Assembly (NCBI RefSeq): GCF_030272615.1
Contig: NC_081415.1
Location: 596,877,335-596,941,334 of the forward strand
Source of the DNA: Cryptomeria japonica
Taxonomy: Eukaryota; Streptophyta; Pinopsida; Cupressales; Cupressaceae
DNA length: 64,000 bases
Direction: 5' to 3'
Shown: one piece after another, positions 34,502 through 46,200 of the stretch
Layout: each line of letters begins with the position of its first letter
Position numbering within the stretch: position 1 is the stretch's first letter
Program-made: the position numbers and the translations under genes
The notes under the pieces: model-generated
What the model saw: only the letters and a program-made list of their open reading frames with translations
Databases searched by the model: none
What the model was told of the DNA's origin: nothing

Positions 34502-35250
34502 ACAGCTTCTTGATAGTGAGTTGGAATTAAGAGTTAGCTTTAGACTTGTAGATTTGTAGGTAGAACTTATTCCAACTAGTTCGTCTAATATTACATCTCT
34601 ACAAAGCATTAAGTCAACGGGAAATGGGCAAGCTAAGCACAAGTTATTCATAAATAACATTGAGGGAGGGAATTAAGGTTGCATCCATTAGGCCACCTCT
34701 AGTGCTTAAGGAACAAGAATGACAATGGAAGGGATCATAATAGATAAGCTAGGGGGCACAAATTTTTGGATTTTCATTACAACAGCCTTGTCTTTATAAA
34801 TAAGGTTGAAACACAATTTGAGATGTCCCCAAGATTTTCAAGCAGAGTGTGAGGAATCCCAAAGATCACTTTAGGCTTGGATGACTTTCTTGAAGAGATG
34901 GTTAGCTTGAACCTTGGGATCATAGCTAGCAAGTTGTTATTTTCTTGGATTAGATGATTCCACCAAATTGAAGAAGTTACAAAGCTTGATCTGTAGCTAA
35001 AAGATTCGTCAAACCAGGACAAGTTTTGGGAAATTGGTTGCTAAAATTTCCATATGTAGTTGAGAGGGGTTGATCTATAGATCTTAAAATATGGGGCTAG
35101 AAGAACCTTGTCATTCCATTACATAGTGTTCCATGTTTTGCCAGCAATAGTCGTCTGAGTACAGTATGAATCAGGAGTTTCAAAGGCGAATCTCCTTCCA
35201 AAACTCTACTAATCCATTTAGTTGAAAGAAAAATCCCTTGCATGTAAAGA
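34502..35250 (-). pseudogene. Possible LINE ORF2 C-terminal fragment
   Basis: Minus-strand translation from about 35240 reads GIFLSTKWISRVLEGDSPLK, which resembles the region between the reverse transcriptase and zinc-binding parts of plant LINE ORF2, and then a long open segment to 34777 (MSWFDESFSYRSSF). Stops interrupt it. The similarity is short and judged from memory of the family. Confidence 0.3.
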
Positions 35251-35338
35251 TCAACAATGCTCATTCCATTGTTCTACTTTGGAAGAATACAGTATGACCA
35301 AGAGATGACCAACCTACATTTTCCATTTCCCCATTTAA

Positions 35339-35392
35339 ACCAACAACCAACAACCAACAACCAACAACCAACAACCAACAACCAACAACCAG
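35339..35392 (+). repeat. 7-bp microsatellite (CCAACAA)n
   Basis: About seven and a half perfect copies of CCAACAA lie 0.8 kb upstream of the first CAD gene. It produces a Val-Val-Gly-Cys-Trp-Leu-Leu repeat on the minus strand that is not a gene. Confidence 0.9.
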
Positions 35393-36059
35393 AAACATAG
35401 ACTTAGGACTAATCTTCTCTTTTTTGTTGTAAGACTTAAGACTGGTCTGTTTTTTTTTTAATAGACTTAGACTAGTCTTGTGACAAACTACATAATAAAA
35501 AAACAAAAAAATTTGAAGTTTAACTGACCTTCTGTATGTTAGGTAATTAATTAAGTAGGCCGAAAAGCTCGCATGTCGTGAATCTTAGAAAGTCGGGTCT
35601 TTGTTTCGAATGCATTACTGATGACAGCAAACACTACGAATTGTGGACCACAAATGTCGGCTATGGCGCGCATCAGCATTAGTGTCATTCCTCACGTCAT
35701 GTAAAACTCTTTAATATCAGAAAACAAAAGAAAAATGGCTCTTTCCACGCCTTTCAATTCACGTATTTCTGAATGGCCGAGAATCTTTATTAAAAAAAAT
35801 TAATAAAAAAAATTAATACTAATTATTTATGATCAAATGTGCACCGAATAGTAGATAAGACGTTGGTTCCAAATCTTTACTGTAACTTCAACGGCGCCGG
35901 CCCCATCACCAAATTCTCGGGTGAATTCAATTCAATTCCAGACGCGTCGTTCAAATTATTAAAGACGTCAAGTAATTTTGATCCATAAACTGTAAGAGAA
36001 TATGTGGGACACGCGTAAGCCACTTACAAGCTGGAACTTTCTTGACCCACGACTCCAAC
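35393..36059. promoter_or_regulatory. Upstream region of CAD-like gene A
   Basis: GC content rises towards the gene. ACGT-core words (CTCACGTCATG near 35691-35701 and ACACGCG near 36010) occur, of the kind bound by plant bZIP factors. Function is not shown by sequence alone. Confidence 0.35.
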
Positions 36060-36069
36060 TATAAAAATA
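36060..36069 (+). promoter_or_regulatory. TATA box of CAD-like gene A
   Basis: TATAAAAATA lies 127 bp before the ATG. Spacing leaves a 5' untranslated region of about 100 bases. Confidence 0.65.
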
Positions 36070-36195
36070 CATGCGTAGCCACTGCTTTTAGAAGATGGTT
36101 GTGTGGTTACATTTTATTTTCTCTAGTTTTTTGTCATCTGTTGTACCAGCAGCAAACCTTTGCTTTTCTTGAATTCAGTTTTTTTATCAGCAAGA

Positions 36196-38796
36196 ATGGC
36201 AGAAAAAGGATTTGATGTTCAAGGATGGGCGGCCAGAGATCAATCTGGCGTTCTTTCGCCTTTTAATTTTACTCGCAGGTAATGAATACTCTCATTAGTT
36301 TTATAATGCGATAGGTTTAAGGGAATTAAGACTTCTGGGGCACCAAGGTTTAGTGTTCCTAGTTCTGGTTATATTTTGGTGGCATTTTTTAAATTTGATT
36401 TGGATGCTGCATTTTTAGGAAGCTCTTTAATCGAAACTCTTTAAGAGAAATTTCCATTTATATGTGGCAACTGTTATCTGTTTGGAAAAACCACGGTCTA
36501 TCAGCAGTGTCATTAAGTTCTTTGTGGGTTTTCTTTTATGTTGGGTTTTTCCTATAATATCAAGATTCAGGTTTATATAAATATATAAAAATTTGTCTGG
36601 TTATTTTTAATTATTTTTAATAATGTTCAGACAGGTTACTGTACTTTTGTCTACATGAGTACTTCGTGGGACTCCATTCACCTTCGTTTTAGGTTTTTTC
36701 AAAAATATAAAGATTCAGTTTTATATAAAATTATAAAATTTTGTTTGGTCTTCTTTAATAATGATATTTTTGTTAAGACTGCATAATTTTTGAAAGACAT
36801 TTGATTTTCAGGGTCTATAATGATAATGATTGTTTGGTCTTCTTTGATAATGATATTTTTATTAAGACTACATAATTTTTGAAAGACATTTGATTTTCAA
36901 GGTCCAGAATGATAATGATTAGTGCATGTGCTTAAAGATTCGACTGAACTGTAGAAAGAAAATGAAAAACTAATAGATTAAAACAGATTTAAAAAGAGTA
37001 AAATAGAACCCATATTCTTTTATAATAATTTTTTTATTAATGCCAGAAAATTTCAACTTCCATCCAATATGACCCATTTGAAAAGTTGGACCGGCTGAAT
37101 TCTAGTGGATTTATTTTAGTAGATCTGAGAGTGTTCTTTTTAATTGTGTGACTTGGACGGCCTGATATAAGAACAGGTATTCGGTTTTTTTTTAAGTTGC
37201 CCTGTTTCAGATGCTAAACAGGGCATTTTTTGTATTTTTCCTATAAACAATTGGTCTCTGTGGGCGTGGAGTAAACCAAATTTCATTCTACTTTTCAGGA
37301 AGACAGGACCCAACGACGTAACATTCAAAGTTGCTTTCTGTGGGATCTGTCATTCAGATTTGCACCAGCTCCGCAACGAATGGCATAACACCCTATACCC
37401 AATTGTCCCAGGGTAAACTTTTTTATCTATCCGCTGTTTTTTATTGTTGCACTGTATGTGGTTGTAGATACAGAAAATTAATGTTACTTGATCATCACAG
37501 GCATGAAATCGTTGGGACTGTAGCTGAAGTGGGGACAGAAGTAAAGAAATTTGCGGTAGGGGACCGTGTTGGAGTGGGATGTCTGGTGCGCAGCTGCCAT
37601 AGCTGTGACAGCTGTGAAAAAGGGTTAGAGCAATACTGTGACAAAGTTGTCTTCACCTACAACGCTATGGATGTAGACGGCTCTGTCACCTATGGAGGCT
37701 ACTCATCTTTAATGGTCTGTGACCAGAAGTAAGTTAATTTCTCAGAACTGAAAAAATTATATTTAATTACACAACTATAGGGTTTCAATTTATAATAATA
37801 GGGTTCCTTAAAAAATTAAAAAACTCCTTAAAGTTGTGGGATTTATGATATGTGATCAGGTTTATAATTAAGGTGCCGGAAAGCCTGCCATTTGATGCGG
37901 CTGCCCCATTGTTATGCGCTGGGATAACTGTTTACAGCCCCATGAAGTACTTTGGAATGACAGAGAAGGGAAGTCGTTTGGGCGTAGTGGGTCTTGGCGG
38001 TCTGGGTCACATGGCGGTTAAACTTGGCAAAGCCTTTGGCCTTCATGTGACCGTTATCAGTACATCCCCAAACAAAGAAAAAGAAGCCAAAGAGGTTTTG
38101 GGGGCTGATGATTTCCTTATCAGCAAAGATGCAAACCAGATGAGGGACGCAGCTAAATCGCTGGATTATATAATTGATACTGTATCTGCTGATCATCCCC
38201 TGCCGCCATTGCTCAATTTGCTCAAAGTCAATGGAAAGCTTGTTGTTGTTGGCATTCCTAATAAACCTCTACAAATGCCTGCGTTTAGTGTTATATTTGG
38301 TAAATTATTTCCATCTTTTTATGAATAATTTGATTTGTTGGGAAGATATCAACTTTAAATCTGTGTTTGTTTTTAAATTTGATTGTGTTGGTTCTTTTAT
38401 CATCGATATTTTCAATCTTAGAAACGTTGATGACAAAAGAAACAACACAATCAAATCCAGAAACAACAAATGAATTCTAAAGATCTGATAACATTAATTT
38501 CAAATCTATATTGTATTTAATGTCTAATTTTATGATCATTATTTTTAGGTTTCTTTTTACCCAGTTGAATTGAAATTTGTTTTATGGTTGCTTTAGGGCG
38601 GAGATTAGTTGCAGGAAGTTGTATTGGTGGAATTGAGGAAACGCAGGAGATGATGGATTTCTGTGCAGAGCACAACATTTCATGCAGCATAGAAAAGATA
38701 TCTATTGATTATGTCAACACAGCAATGGAAAGGCTGGAGAAGGGAGATGTTAAATATCGATTTGTTATTGACAATACTGAGAGTTTTAAGGTTTAA
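36196..38796 (+). CDS. Cinnamyl alcohol dehydrogenase-like protein A, five exons
   Basis: Exons 36196-36278, 37299-37412, 37501-37728, 37860-38299 and 38597-38796, all with GT-AG introns, encode 354 residues, normal for this zinc-dependent medium-chain dehydrogenase family. The family reduces hydroxycinnamyl or related aldehydes with NADPH in the cytosol. Catalytic zinc ligands are C45, H67/E68 and C161. Structural zinc ligands are C98, C101, C104 and C112. The nucleotide loop is GLGGLG at 186-191, followed by STSPNK, which favours NADP. Residue 46-48 is HSD where bona fide lignin CADs have HTD. Position 117 is Phe (Trp119 of Arabidopsis CAD5), and 297 is Cys (Phe299 there). It is therefore a CAD-like or sinapyl/8-hydroxygeraniol dehydrogenase-like paralogue rather than a proven lignin CAD. 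No stop or frameshift is present. Gene B is its convergent duplicate. Confidence 0.9.
36740..36919 (+). repeat. 89-bp tandem duplication in intron 1 of gene A
   Basis: TGTTTGGTCTTCTTT begins near 36742 and again near 36831, and both copies run through GAAAGACATTTGATTTTCA. They differ at a few sites. The repeat lies wholly in the 1020-bp first intron. Confidence 0.75.
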
Positions 38797-39580
38797 ACCA
38801 TAAGAAGATACTTTTTGGTATATACAACTATGGAGTTTAAAGCTCGAATTTGCTAGGACAGATTTTGGAGTTGATATTAGTTTTGTGTTAGGCATATGGC
38901 ATTGAACTGTCCTTTTTGTTTAGGCATAATTTTCTACCTAAATATCTGGGTGTTTTCATCTGGGCAATGAATTGTTCTTTCGTTTGACAGGATTTTATAC
39001 CCAGAGATCTAGTTGATATTGAGCAGGTGTTGGTCATTTGACAATAAACTACTCTGTTTTGGCACGATATTCAGAAAAAACAATTGTTTATGATACGGCT
39101 TAAAATATGTAAAGATGGAAGTGTATGTTTTTTATCAGTAAATTGTCTTTATTTTTCAGTTGAAAAATTTGTTTGAACACAGGGATTGTGCCTCTTTAAA
39201 ATTATGTGAGTTTGATAAAAACTCCTGTTAAAATTTTTGAATGATAACATCGGCGATAGTTACATTTGTAGATATTTTATTTCCAAATCTAGTGGTAGTT
39301 CTAATTTTTTAATCCATTTTATGCACCTGTATACACAGTTTTTTGTTGGGTAAAATTTTATATGTAAAGATCTAGTTGATACTTAAAAGGTGTTGGTCAT
39401 TTGACAATAAATTGTTTTTTTTATATGATTCAAAATGTTAGTTTTCACTTGGTAGGCTTTAAATTATGGAAAGACAATACATGTTATTTATCATTGAAAA
39501 GAAGTGTCATAACCCATTTATCAACTGCAATTAAATTTTTAATTTCTACTATAATTAAGCTCACATGTTACTCATGAGTT

Positions 39581-39886
39581 AAGATGGATTAAATGGAAAT
39601 CAATTAGGAACATAGTATTTCTCAAAATGAAACACCAAACACTACTAAATATTCAGACTCACTACATTTAACAAAGTTAAATAGAAGCTAACAAAATAAC
39701 TTCAACAATTAATCATAAATGCAATGCAATTTTAAGATGGATTAAATGGAAATCAATTAGGAACATAGTATTTCTCAAAATGAAACACCAAACACTACTA
39801 AATATTCAGACCCACTACATTTAACAAAGTTAAATAGAAGCTAACAAAATAACTTCAACAATTAATCATAAATGCAATGCAATTTA
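39581..39886 (+). repeat. 153-bp near-perfect tandem duplication
   Basis: AAGATGGATTAAATGGAAAT starts at 39581 and again at 39734. The two copies run to AATGCAATGCAATTT and were seen to differ at one site (ATTCAGACTCAC and ATTCAGACCCAC), so the duplication is recent. Confidence 0.9.
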
Positions 39887-40508
39887 TGACATTACAAATG
39901 TTTATGGAGTCTTAAGCATTCAATTTAGTAATGTAGCAGCCCTTATCAAGGCTTTCAAGATAATCACATATAATTTCTTTCACAAACAAAAAAGATTTCA
40001 CTTACAATCCAACAAATAAAAAAAAAGAACATTAACTAGAAATTCAAATTATAATGTACAATTAAATTTGACAATACATTTTATTGGCGCATTAGAAGAT
40101 TAGAAACATTTAAACATAATAGTTTATAACTTACACAATTTTACTAATGGAATCAAGGGTTATACCAATGCTTATGTGGTTGTGTAATAGAAATTAATAA
40201 TTTCATGGGTAAATAACATAGAAACCTAACAAACATAGGAGCTTTTCATATATTTGAAATTTTTATAATCTTTAAAAAAAATATTGATTAAACATTTATC
40301 AAATAATGATTTATATATTATAAAGCGGCTTTAAATCTTACATTTCAATTTTTAATTAAATATTTCATAAACATAAATAATATTTAACTATTTTTTTTAA
40401 ATAGATAATTAGTGATGCAAACTACTTAATCAATTTCTAGACCTTTAAAATTATAAATTATAAATGAAATTTTATTGATTCAATATTTTTCATACTAAAC
40501 AATGATTT

Positions 40509-40925
40509 CATAATGAAAAAACTTCCTTCAAATAAATTTGTCACCTCTAAGTAAATTTGTCCTCATAAATCACATCACTTTTAACACATGATGTTAGGCC
40601 AACTTGACTTAATGCATGGACAATTTTGACTTTTAATACATGACATTAACATTGAGTGCACATAATCTTAGCTTAATTTGTCCTCATAAATCACATCACT
40701 TATACCAAGTGGTGTTAGGATGATTTGACTTAATGCATGGGCAATTTGACTTCATAATGAAAAAACTTCCTTCAAATAAATTTGTCACCTCTAAGTAAAT
40801 TTGTCTTCATAAATCACATCGCTTTTAACACATGGTGTTAGGCCAACTTGACTTAATGCATGGACAATTTGACTTTTAATATATGACATTGACATTAAGT
40901 GCACATAATCTTAGCTTTTGGAACA
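40509..40925 (+). repeat. 244-bp-period tandem repeat, about 1.7 copies
   Basis: CATAATGAAAAAACTTCCTT begins at 40509 and 40753. Each copy includes TAAGTAAATTTGTC and GTGCACATAATCTTAGCTT. A partial inner copy of the AAATCACATC..GGTGTTAGG segment lies at 40674-40752, so the array has nested structure. Confidence 0.75.
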
Positions 40926-41638
40926 TAGAATTAATATACTATACATTAACTTAATAGATTTTTCTACACGTCTCATTGAAATCTATCAAAAACAACTTTG
41001 TCACGTTTCTTTGTCCTTGTTTAACTCATAGATGTTAAAAGTGATTAACTTTGTCATAAATGTTAGCCCAATATTTGACATTTCAACACATGAAATAAAT
41101 ATTTAGGGGAGAGAACCCACTAGTTGTGCACTTAATTTCAAGCTTCTCAAAATCCTACCTGGAAATTTCAAATCATGCCCAATTTTTTTACAATAGCTTA
41201 CTTGGCAAGTCCCCTGCGTTCAAAGCCACATCATCAAGTATGGTGCCACATCAGCATTCTTTTTGCCAAGGTATCCAAAACAGCCCCCCAAAAAAGTGAG
41301 ACCAATAAGAATGCAAAAGAGGCCCCTATACTTGTGAAGCTGACATGGCATCACATGATTGGTAGTTTTTTGTAACTAATAGCACATTTCATAGCAATAA
41401 CAACTTTAAAGTCACAACTATGGTGCAATGTATTGTGTAATTATTAATATATAAACACAAAAAATGATATTTTATATTTCAAACAATAGTTTTTATTTAT
41501 ACTATTTTTGAAGCAAAAAGTATCAACAACCTTCACAACAATTCATACATATACTATGACATCATCTCATATATGCTATTCAAAATCCAAAAAATATAAC
41601 TTTATATACTCCTAAATTGTAAGACCAAAAAATCTTGC

Positions 41639-43939
41639 TTAAATCTTTGAATTCTCTGCATTGTCAATAACGAAGCGATATTTAACATCTCCCTTCTCCA
41701 GCCTTTCCATTGCTGTGTTGATATTATCAAAAGAGATCTTTTCTATCTTGCATGAAATGTTATGCTCTGCACAGAAATTCATCATCTCTTGTGTTTCTTT
41801 AATTCCACCAATACAGCTCCCTGCAACTGATCTCCGACCTGAAACAAATAGAAATAAAATTAAGATATTTTCAGCTTAAATTGATTAGGGTTTAGGATTT
41901 AGGGTAACAAATAGAAATAAAATTAAGAACTCACAGTATGCAGGTGAATTGCTTACCGTTAATAACACAGGGAGCTGGGATTACCATCGGTTTAGAAGGC
42001 AGACCGACTACAACCAGTTTTCCATTAACTTTCAGCAAATTGATCAATGGCGGCAGGGGATGATCAGCCGATACAGTATCAATTATGTAGTCCAGGGATT
42101 TAGTTGCCTCCTTCATCTGCTTCGCATCTTTGCTGATAAGGAACTCATCAGCCCCCAAAACCTCTTTGGCTTCTTTTTCCTTGTTTGGGGATGTACTGAT
42201 GACGGTCACATGCAGGCCAAAAGCTTTGCCAAATTTGACAGCCATGTGACCAAGACCACCAAGCCCCACTACGCCTAAACGATTTCCTTTCTCTGTCATT
42301 CCAAAGTGTATCATGGGGCTGTAAACAGTTATTCCAGCGCATAACAATGGAGCAGCCGCATCAAACGGCAGGCTTTCTGGCACCTTAATTACAAACCTGA
42401 GAACATATCACAAATCCCACAACTTGAAGGAGTTATGATTTTTTTAGGAACCCTATTATTATGAATTGGAATGTTTTCAAAGATCGCCAGTGGCCATAGT
42501 TGATTTTTCAAGAGATGAAATCATTAGTTTGGGGAAGTTTAACCTACTTCTGATCGCAGACCATTAAAGATGAGTAGCCTCCATAGGTTACAGAACCATC
42601 CACATCTGTGCTATTGTAGGTCCAGACAACTCCCTCACAGTATTGCTCTGCACCTTTTTCACAGCTGTCACAGTTATGGCAACTGCCCACCATGCACCCC
42701 ACTCCAACACGTTCGCCCACGGCAAATTTTTCTACTTTTAATCCAACTTCAGTTACGATCCCAACGATTTCATGGCTGTGAAGAAAAAGTTGGATTGGTT
42801 TCTCATGTCTAAATTATTCATATCTGTGCAGAAAGAGAATAAAACAGAGGATAGGAAACAGCGCCTACCCTGGAACCAATGGGTATTGGGAGTTGAGCCA
42901 TTCGTTGCGGAGCTGGTGCAAATCCGAATGACAGACCCCGCAGAAAACAACTTTGAATGTCACGTCATTGGGACCAGTCTTCCTGAAAATGAAATTGCTT
43001 AAAAATTGCTTAGCATAAAAACAGAACAGAAAGAAGTTTTAGGGATTAAAGAAAAATGCCTTTTCTTTTAACAAGATACATTGAAAATTACTGTGCATTC
43101 TAAGATTCGTCAGAAAATTTCATCTGGCCGAAACGGATACGAGTTTCAGGCGAGTCACAGTGAATAGGCCTTGGAACACTTTATAGCATGGCGAATCTAG
43201 ATGAACTAGTTTAAGAAAGGAAAAGCCCAAATCGAGTGCTGATAAAAAATCCAGTAAGCAATAATCTCAGGTCATATTGTAATAGAAGGTTGGAACAAGA
43301 AAACTCTGACAAAACAGCAGAGAATCCGGCAATAATTTTACTCATGTGATGTCTGTGATAAAAGGTTGGAACAAGGAAACTCTGACAAAACAGCAGTGGG
43401 CTTATAATGGAGGAGAGGCTGGCATGAAGTTAGATCCGCATTTTACTCATTGATTAGGGTTTTACAATCCAGTTGCATGAACACGAGACAACATTGAAAA
43501 TCATTGAAAATCTTCAAATAAGGAAAACAATCCCGATGGTGAATCAGAGAGTGTGATCGGAAATATGAATGAAAAACTCTCACACAATCGAATGTAAAAC
43601 AGTCTTAGGAAGACAACAAATCTGATATCATTAAGAAAAACAGACAACCAAAAGTTTCAGAGCAAATCCTAGCCCCAGCAAATCATTTTCTTAAAGAATC
43701 CCAGAAGATTCAATAAAAACACTGCCCCGCTTCACAAACTAATGAAGATCTTTAGATTTTTGCACTTCCCTTAAAACCCGGATCTGGAAGAAACTAAATA
43801 TAATCAAAAGAAACAGCACTAAACATTTCAACACAACGGATGTGAGTATTTATTACCTGCGAGTAAACTTAAAAGGCGAAAGAATGCCGGACTTGTCCCT
43901 GGCTGCCCATCCCTGAACATCAAAGTGGTCTTCGCCCAT
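41639..43939 (-). CDS. Cinnamyl alcohol dehydrogenase-like protein B, five exons
   Basis: On the minus strand the exons are 43857-43939, 42869-42982, 42548-42775, 41957-42396 and 41639-41838, with lengths identical to gene A (83, 114, 228, 440, 200) and GT-AG introns. The product is 354 residues with the same zinc ligands (C45, H67/E68, C161; C98, C101, C104, C112) and GLGGLG loop. Unlike gene A it keeps Trp at position 117, the usual CAD residue, and Cys at 297. It begins [15 protein letters not shown] and ends AENSKI. Expected activity is NADPH-dependent reduction of cinnamyl-type or other aldehydes in the cytosol. Intron 1 (874 bp) contains a partial ~77-bp repeat. No disabling change was seen. 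The gene lies tail to tail with gene A about 2.8 kb away. Confidence 0.9.
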
Positions 43940-44019
43940 TGTTAATAAAAAATGGTTTCTAGAGATTTCTGAGAATGTCAGAGCGCAATAGATCGTATGA
44001 AAATAATTAAAACCACCAA

Positions 44020-44031
44020 GTATTTATAGAG
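44020..44031 (-). promoter_or_regulatory. TATA box of CAD-like gene B
   Basis: CTCTATAAATAC on the minus strand lies about 85 bp before the ATG at 43939, slightly closer than in gene A. A short 5' untranslated region follows. Confidence 0.65.
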
Positions 44032-44199
44032 ATTGATTGATTTTAAATTCTTGTTTTAGATGGAATCTGGACCTCGAGATTCCCGTTGGTTCTGTTCGCC
44101 ACGTTTTGTCTTCATACGGAGTATAAAGGTGGCCCGTCTTTTTCGGCGGGAAAGCCAGTAGATTTCCATTTGCCTTGCAATTCCCGGAAGAGACTCAAA

Positions 44200-45740
44200 T
44201 TAAGTATTCACCAATTATGTGGTAACATTCATTTTAAATTATCACTTTGACTTTCCTAATTAACTTTAGAATTATTATATATAAATATTATTTTTACCTT
44301 TCTATTATATTTATAGGATTATGTTGACTATAGAAATTTATTTTAATTTGATATTAAATTTAAAAATTTGTTTTCTGTAAGAATTGAAAATGTGAGCAAA
44401 AAATAGCAGAGCAATTAAAATGTGAAATAGCATATCAGATGTAAACAAGGCAGATTCATGGGCAAATGCAGATAGGCAAGAATATTGACCTCAATGGGTC
44501 TTCGAAAACAGAGGCTAGGTGGATAAATGCACAGGACAGTTATAGAACAATAATTAGCATTGGCAAAAAGATAATAATTCTGCTATGACATGCGCAGCCT
44601 GGGAAAATAAGCAAAACAAGGCACACTATATCCCTGCAAACTCAATCTCGAAGAATGAGTGGCAATTGGTAAAATCAATGGGAACAAGAAGAATCAAAAA
44701 ATTATCACGGTATCTCCTAAATCTGAGCTACAAGGGCAAACAATGTTCATATGGTTATCCCTCAGCTAGCTACAAAAGCCAATAAAGGCCCTTTAGGGCA
44801 TCTAAGAAGCGCAGAGAATCTGAAATTCTTTCATGTTGGCACTAAGAACCTAATTGCTATTAGACAAGATCGTAAGATTCATAGGGGTAAGTGCACCAAG
44901 ATGGTGAACAAAAAGGGGGGTATAAGTGGCCACTTTTTATCTGAAAATAGGTAAACTTGAACTTCAAAGAGATATTTGAAGGTCATGCACTCAAAACTAG
45001 GAGTTGAGAAAAGAATAAGAATTGTAGTACTCTGAATTTAGTTTCTAAACTACTAAAGTTTTTTAAAATTGGATAAGATTAAGAGGGTCAAACCTCTCGC
45101 GCACAAAAAATTGTTTTTGATTTTTTTAGAAAAAACATAACATAGTTGTTTTCGTGCACTGCACAAAATATATAGTTATATTTAGTATTTTGCAAAACCC
45201 TTTGGTAGGATGATAGGTAAGAGTGAGATCTAGGAGAAGTGTATTTTTTGTAATTTTCCGTTGAGTATTTTTTTTTAATGATTTTGTGAAGTGACCGCAT
45301 CTTGAAAATTTGGTACCTGTTCGTGCGTTGGGCATAACTTGCATCAAAATAATTGAAAATGCAGACTTCTTTTTTTTTAAATGTATAGAATCTAGTGTAG
45401 AACAATAATATGTAATTTATTTTAAATTTGGTGAAATATATCAATAGTTATTAAAAAAATGGTAGACATATGTTTGTGAGGACTCTCAAGGCACTGATAA
45501 AGAAAATTAAAATTTACTATGCTAATGTTGTCCAAAAATAGAAAAAATTATATGGTCAGAAAACTAAGAAGACGTGTGAGATTATGGTGGTAATTTTAAA
45601 GATACCCACTTGATCATTGTAAACCTAATGACGACGAAGTCAAGAAATCATGTTGGAAGATGAAAAAACATGTAAAGGGACAAAAATGGGAGGGGGGGGG
45701 TGAGGGAATGGGCTTGCAAGCCTTAGGGTCGTTTTCCAAC
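44200..45740. other. No gene seen upstream of gene B
   Basis: AT-rich sequence. Small open frames at 44585-44954 and 45088-45444 overlap one another and show no family. The only structure noted is the word AAGTGCACCAAGATGGTG at about 44888-44905, related to the inverted repeat at 32009. Confidence 0.45.
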
Positions 45741-45750
45741 CATCTTACCA

Positions 45751-45875
45751 AGCCAAAACCCATACGGGTTTTGAAAAAAAAAAGTACTATTCACAATTCT
45801 ACATAACTCGTATGGGTTATGTAAAACTAAAACCATTATTTTGTGTTTCACAAAACCCGTACAAGTTATGAAGAC
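45751..45875 (-). repeat. Array of three GTAC-centred palindromes, set 1
   Basis: Imperfect palindromes are centred near 45763, 45811 and 45860 (for example ACATAACTCGTATGGGTTAT), spaced 48-49 bp. Read on the minus strand the set aligns with set 2 at 56057-56182, including the AGTT(T/C)T.CATAACCC core and the following GAATTGTGAA/AAATTGTGAA text, so the two sets are inverted relative to each other. Confidence 0.75.
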
Positions 45876-45945
45876 ATAATAATGTATGTTTGTAAACTTA
45901 GCATTTACTACCCATATGTACAGACATACATATATAATATGTGTT

Positions 45946-45949
<4 letters not shown>

Positions 45950-45983
<34 letters not shown>

Positions 45984-46200
45984 TTTCTTCTTTTCCTCTC
46001 TCTCTCGTCTTCATTCCCCCATCACCATCTATGTCTATTTTAAGCCCTAATTATCCTCCTTGAGTTCTATCTCATCTCTCTCCCCCTCACACTTCTCTCT
46101 CTATCGAGTCTCTCGCCCTTTTCTCTTTCTCATTTTCTCTCTACCTCATGTCTCTCACCCTCTCCTCCTTCTCTTACTCTCTCTCCCTATCCCTATAAGG
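45950..46200 (+). repeat. (GT)n microsatellite and CT-rich tract
   Basis: A run of about 16 GT units spans 45950-45982, followed by irregular CTCTCT-rich sequence to about 46195. It is non-coding; the open frame across it encodes a Val/Cys repeat. Confidence 0.9.

Larger units (their letters stand above)
38797..41638. other. Intergenic region between the convergent CAD-like genes
   Basis: This is about 2.8 kb of AT-rich sequence with two tandem duplications (own entries). An AATAAA word near 39044 could serve as a poly(A) signal of gene A. No other gene was seen. The plus-strand frame at 41175-41375 has no recognisable motif. Confidence 0.5.

Noticed and set aside
34555-34700. Possible integrase remnant containing an NGQA-like word
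   Set aside because: Only four residues match the NGQAE motif and the surrounding frame is not collinear with an integrase.
37912-42383. Opposite-strand frames over the CAD exons (for example 37912-38196 minus and 41949-42278 plus)
   Set aside because: Shadows of real CAD exons, which have correct splice sites and family motifs.
44585-44954. Two overlapping plus-strand frames of 66-67 codons
   Set aside because: No motif, no supporting promoter or splice context, and they overlap in different frames.
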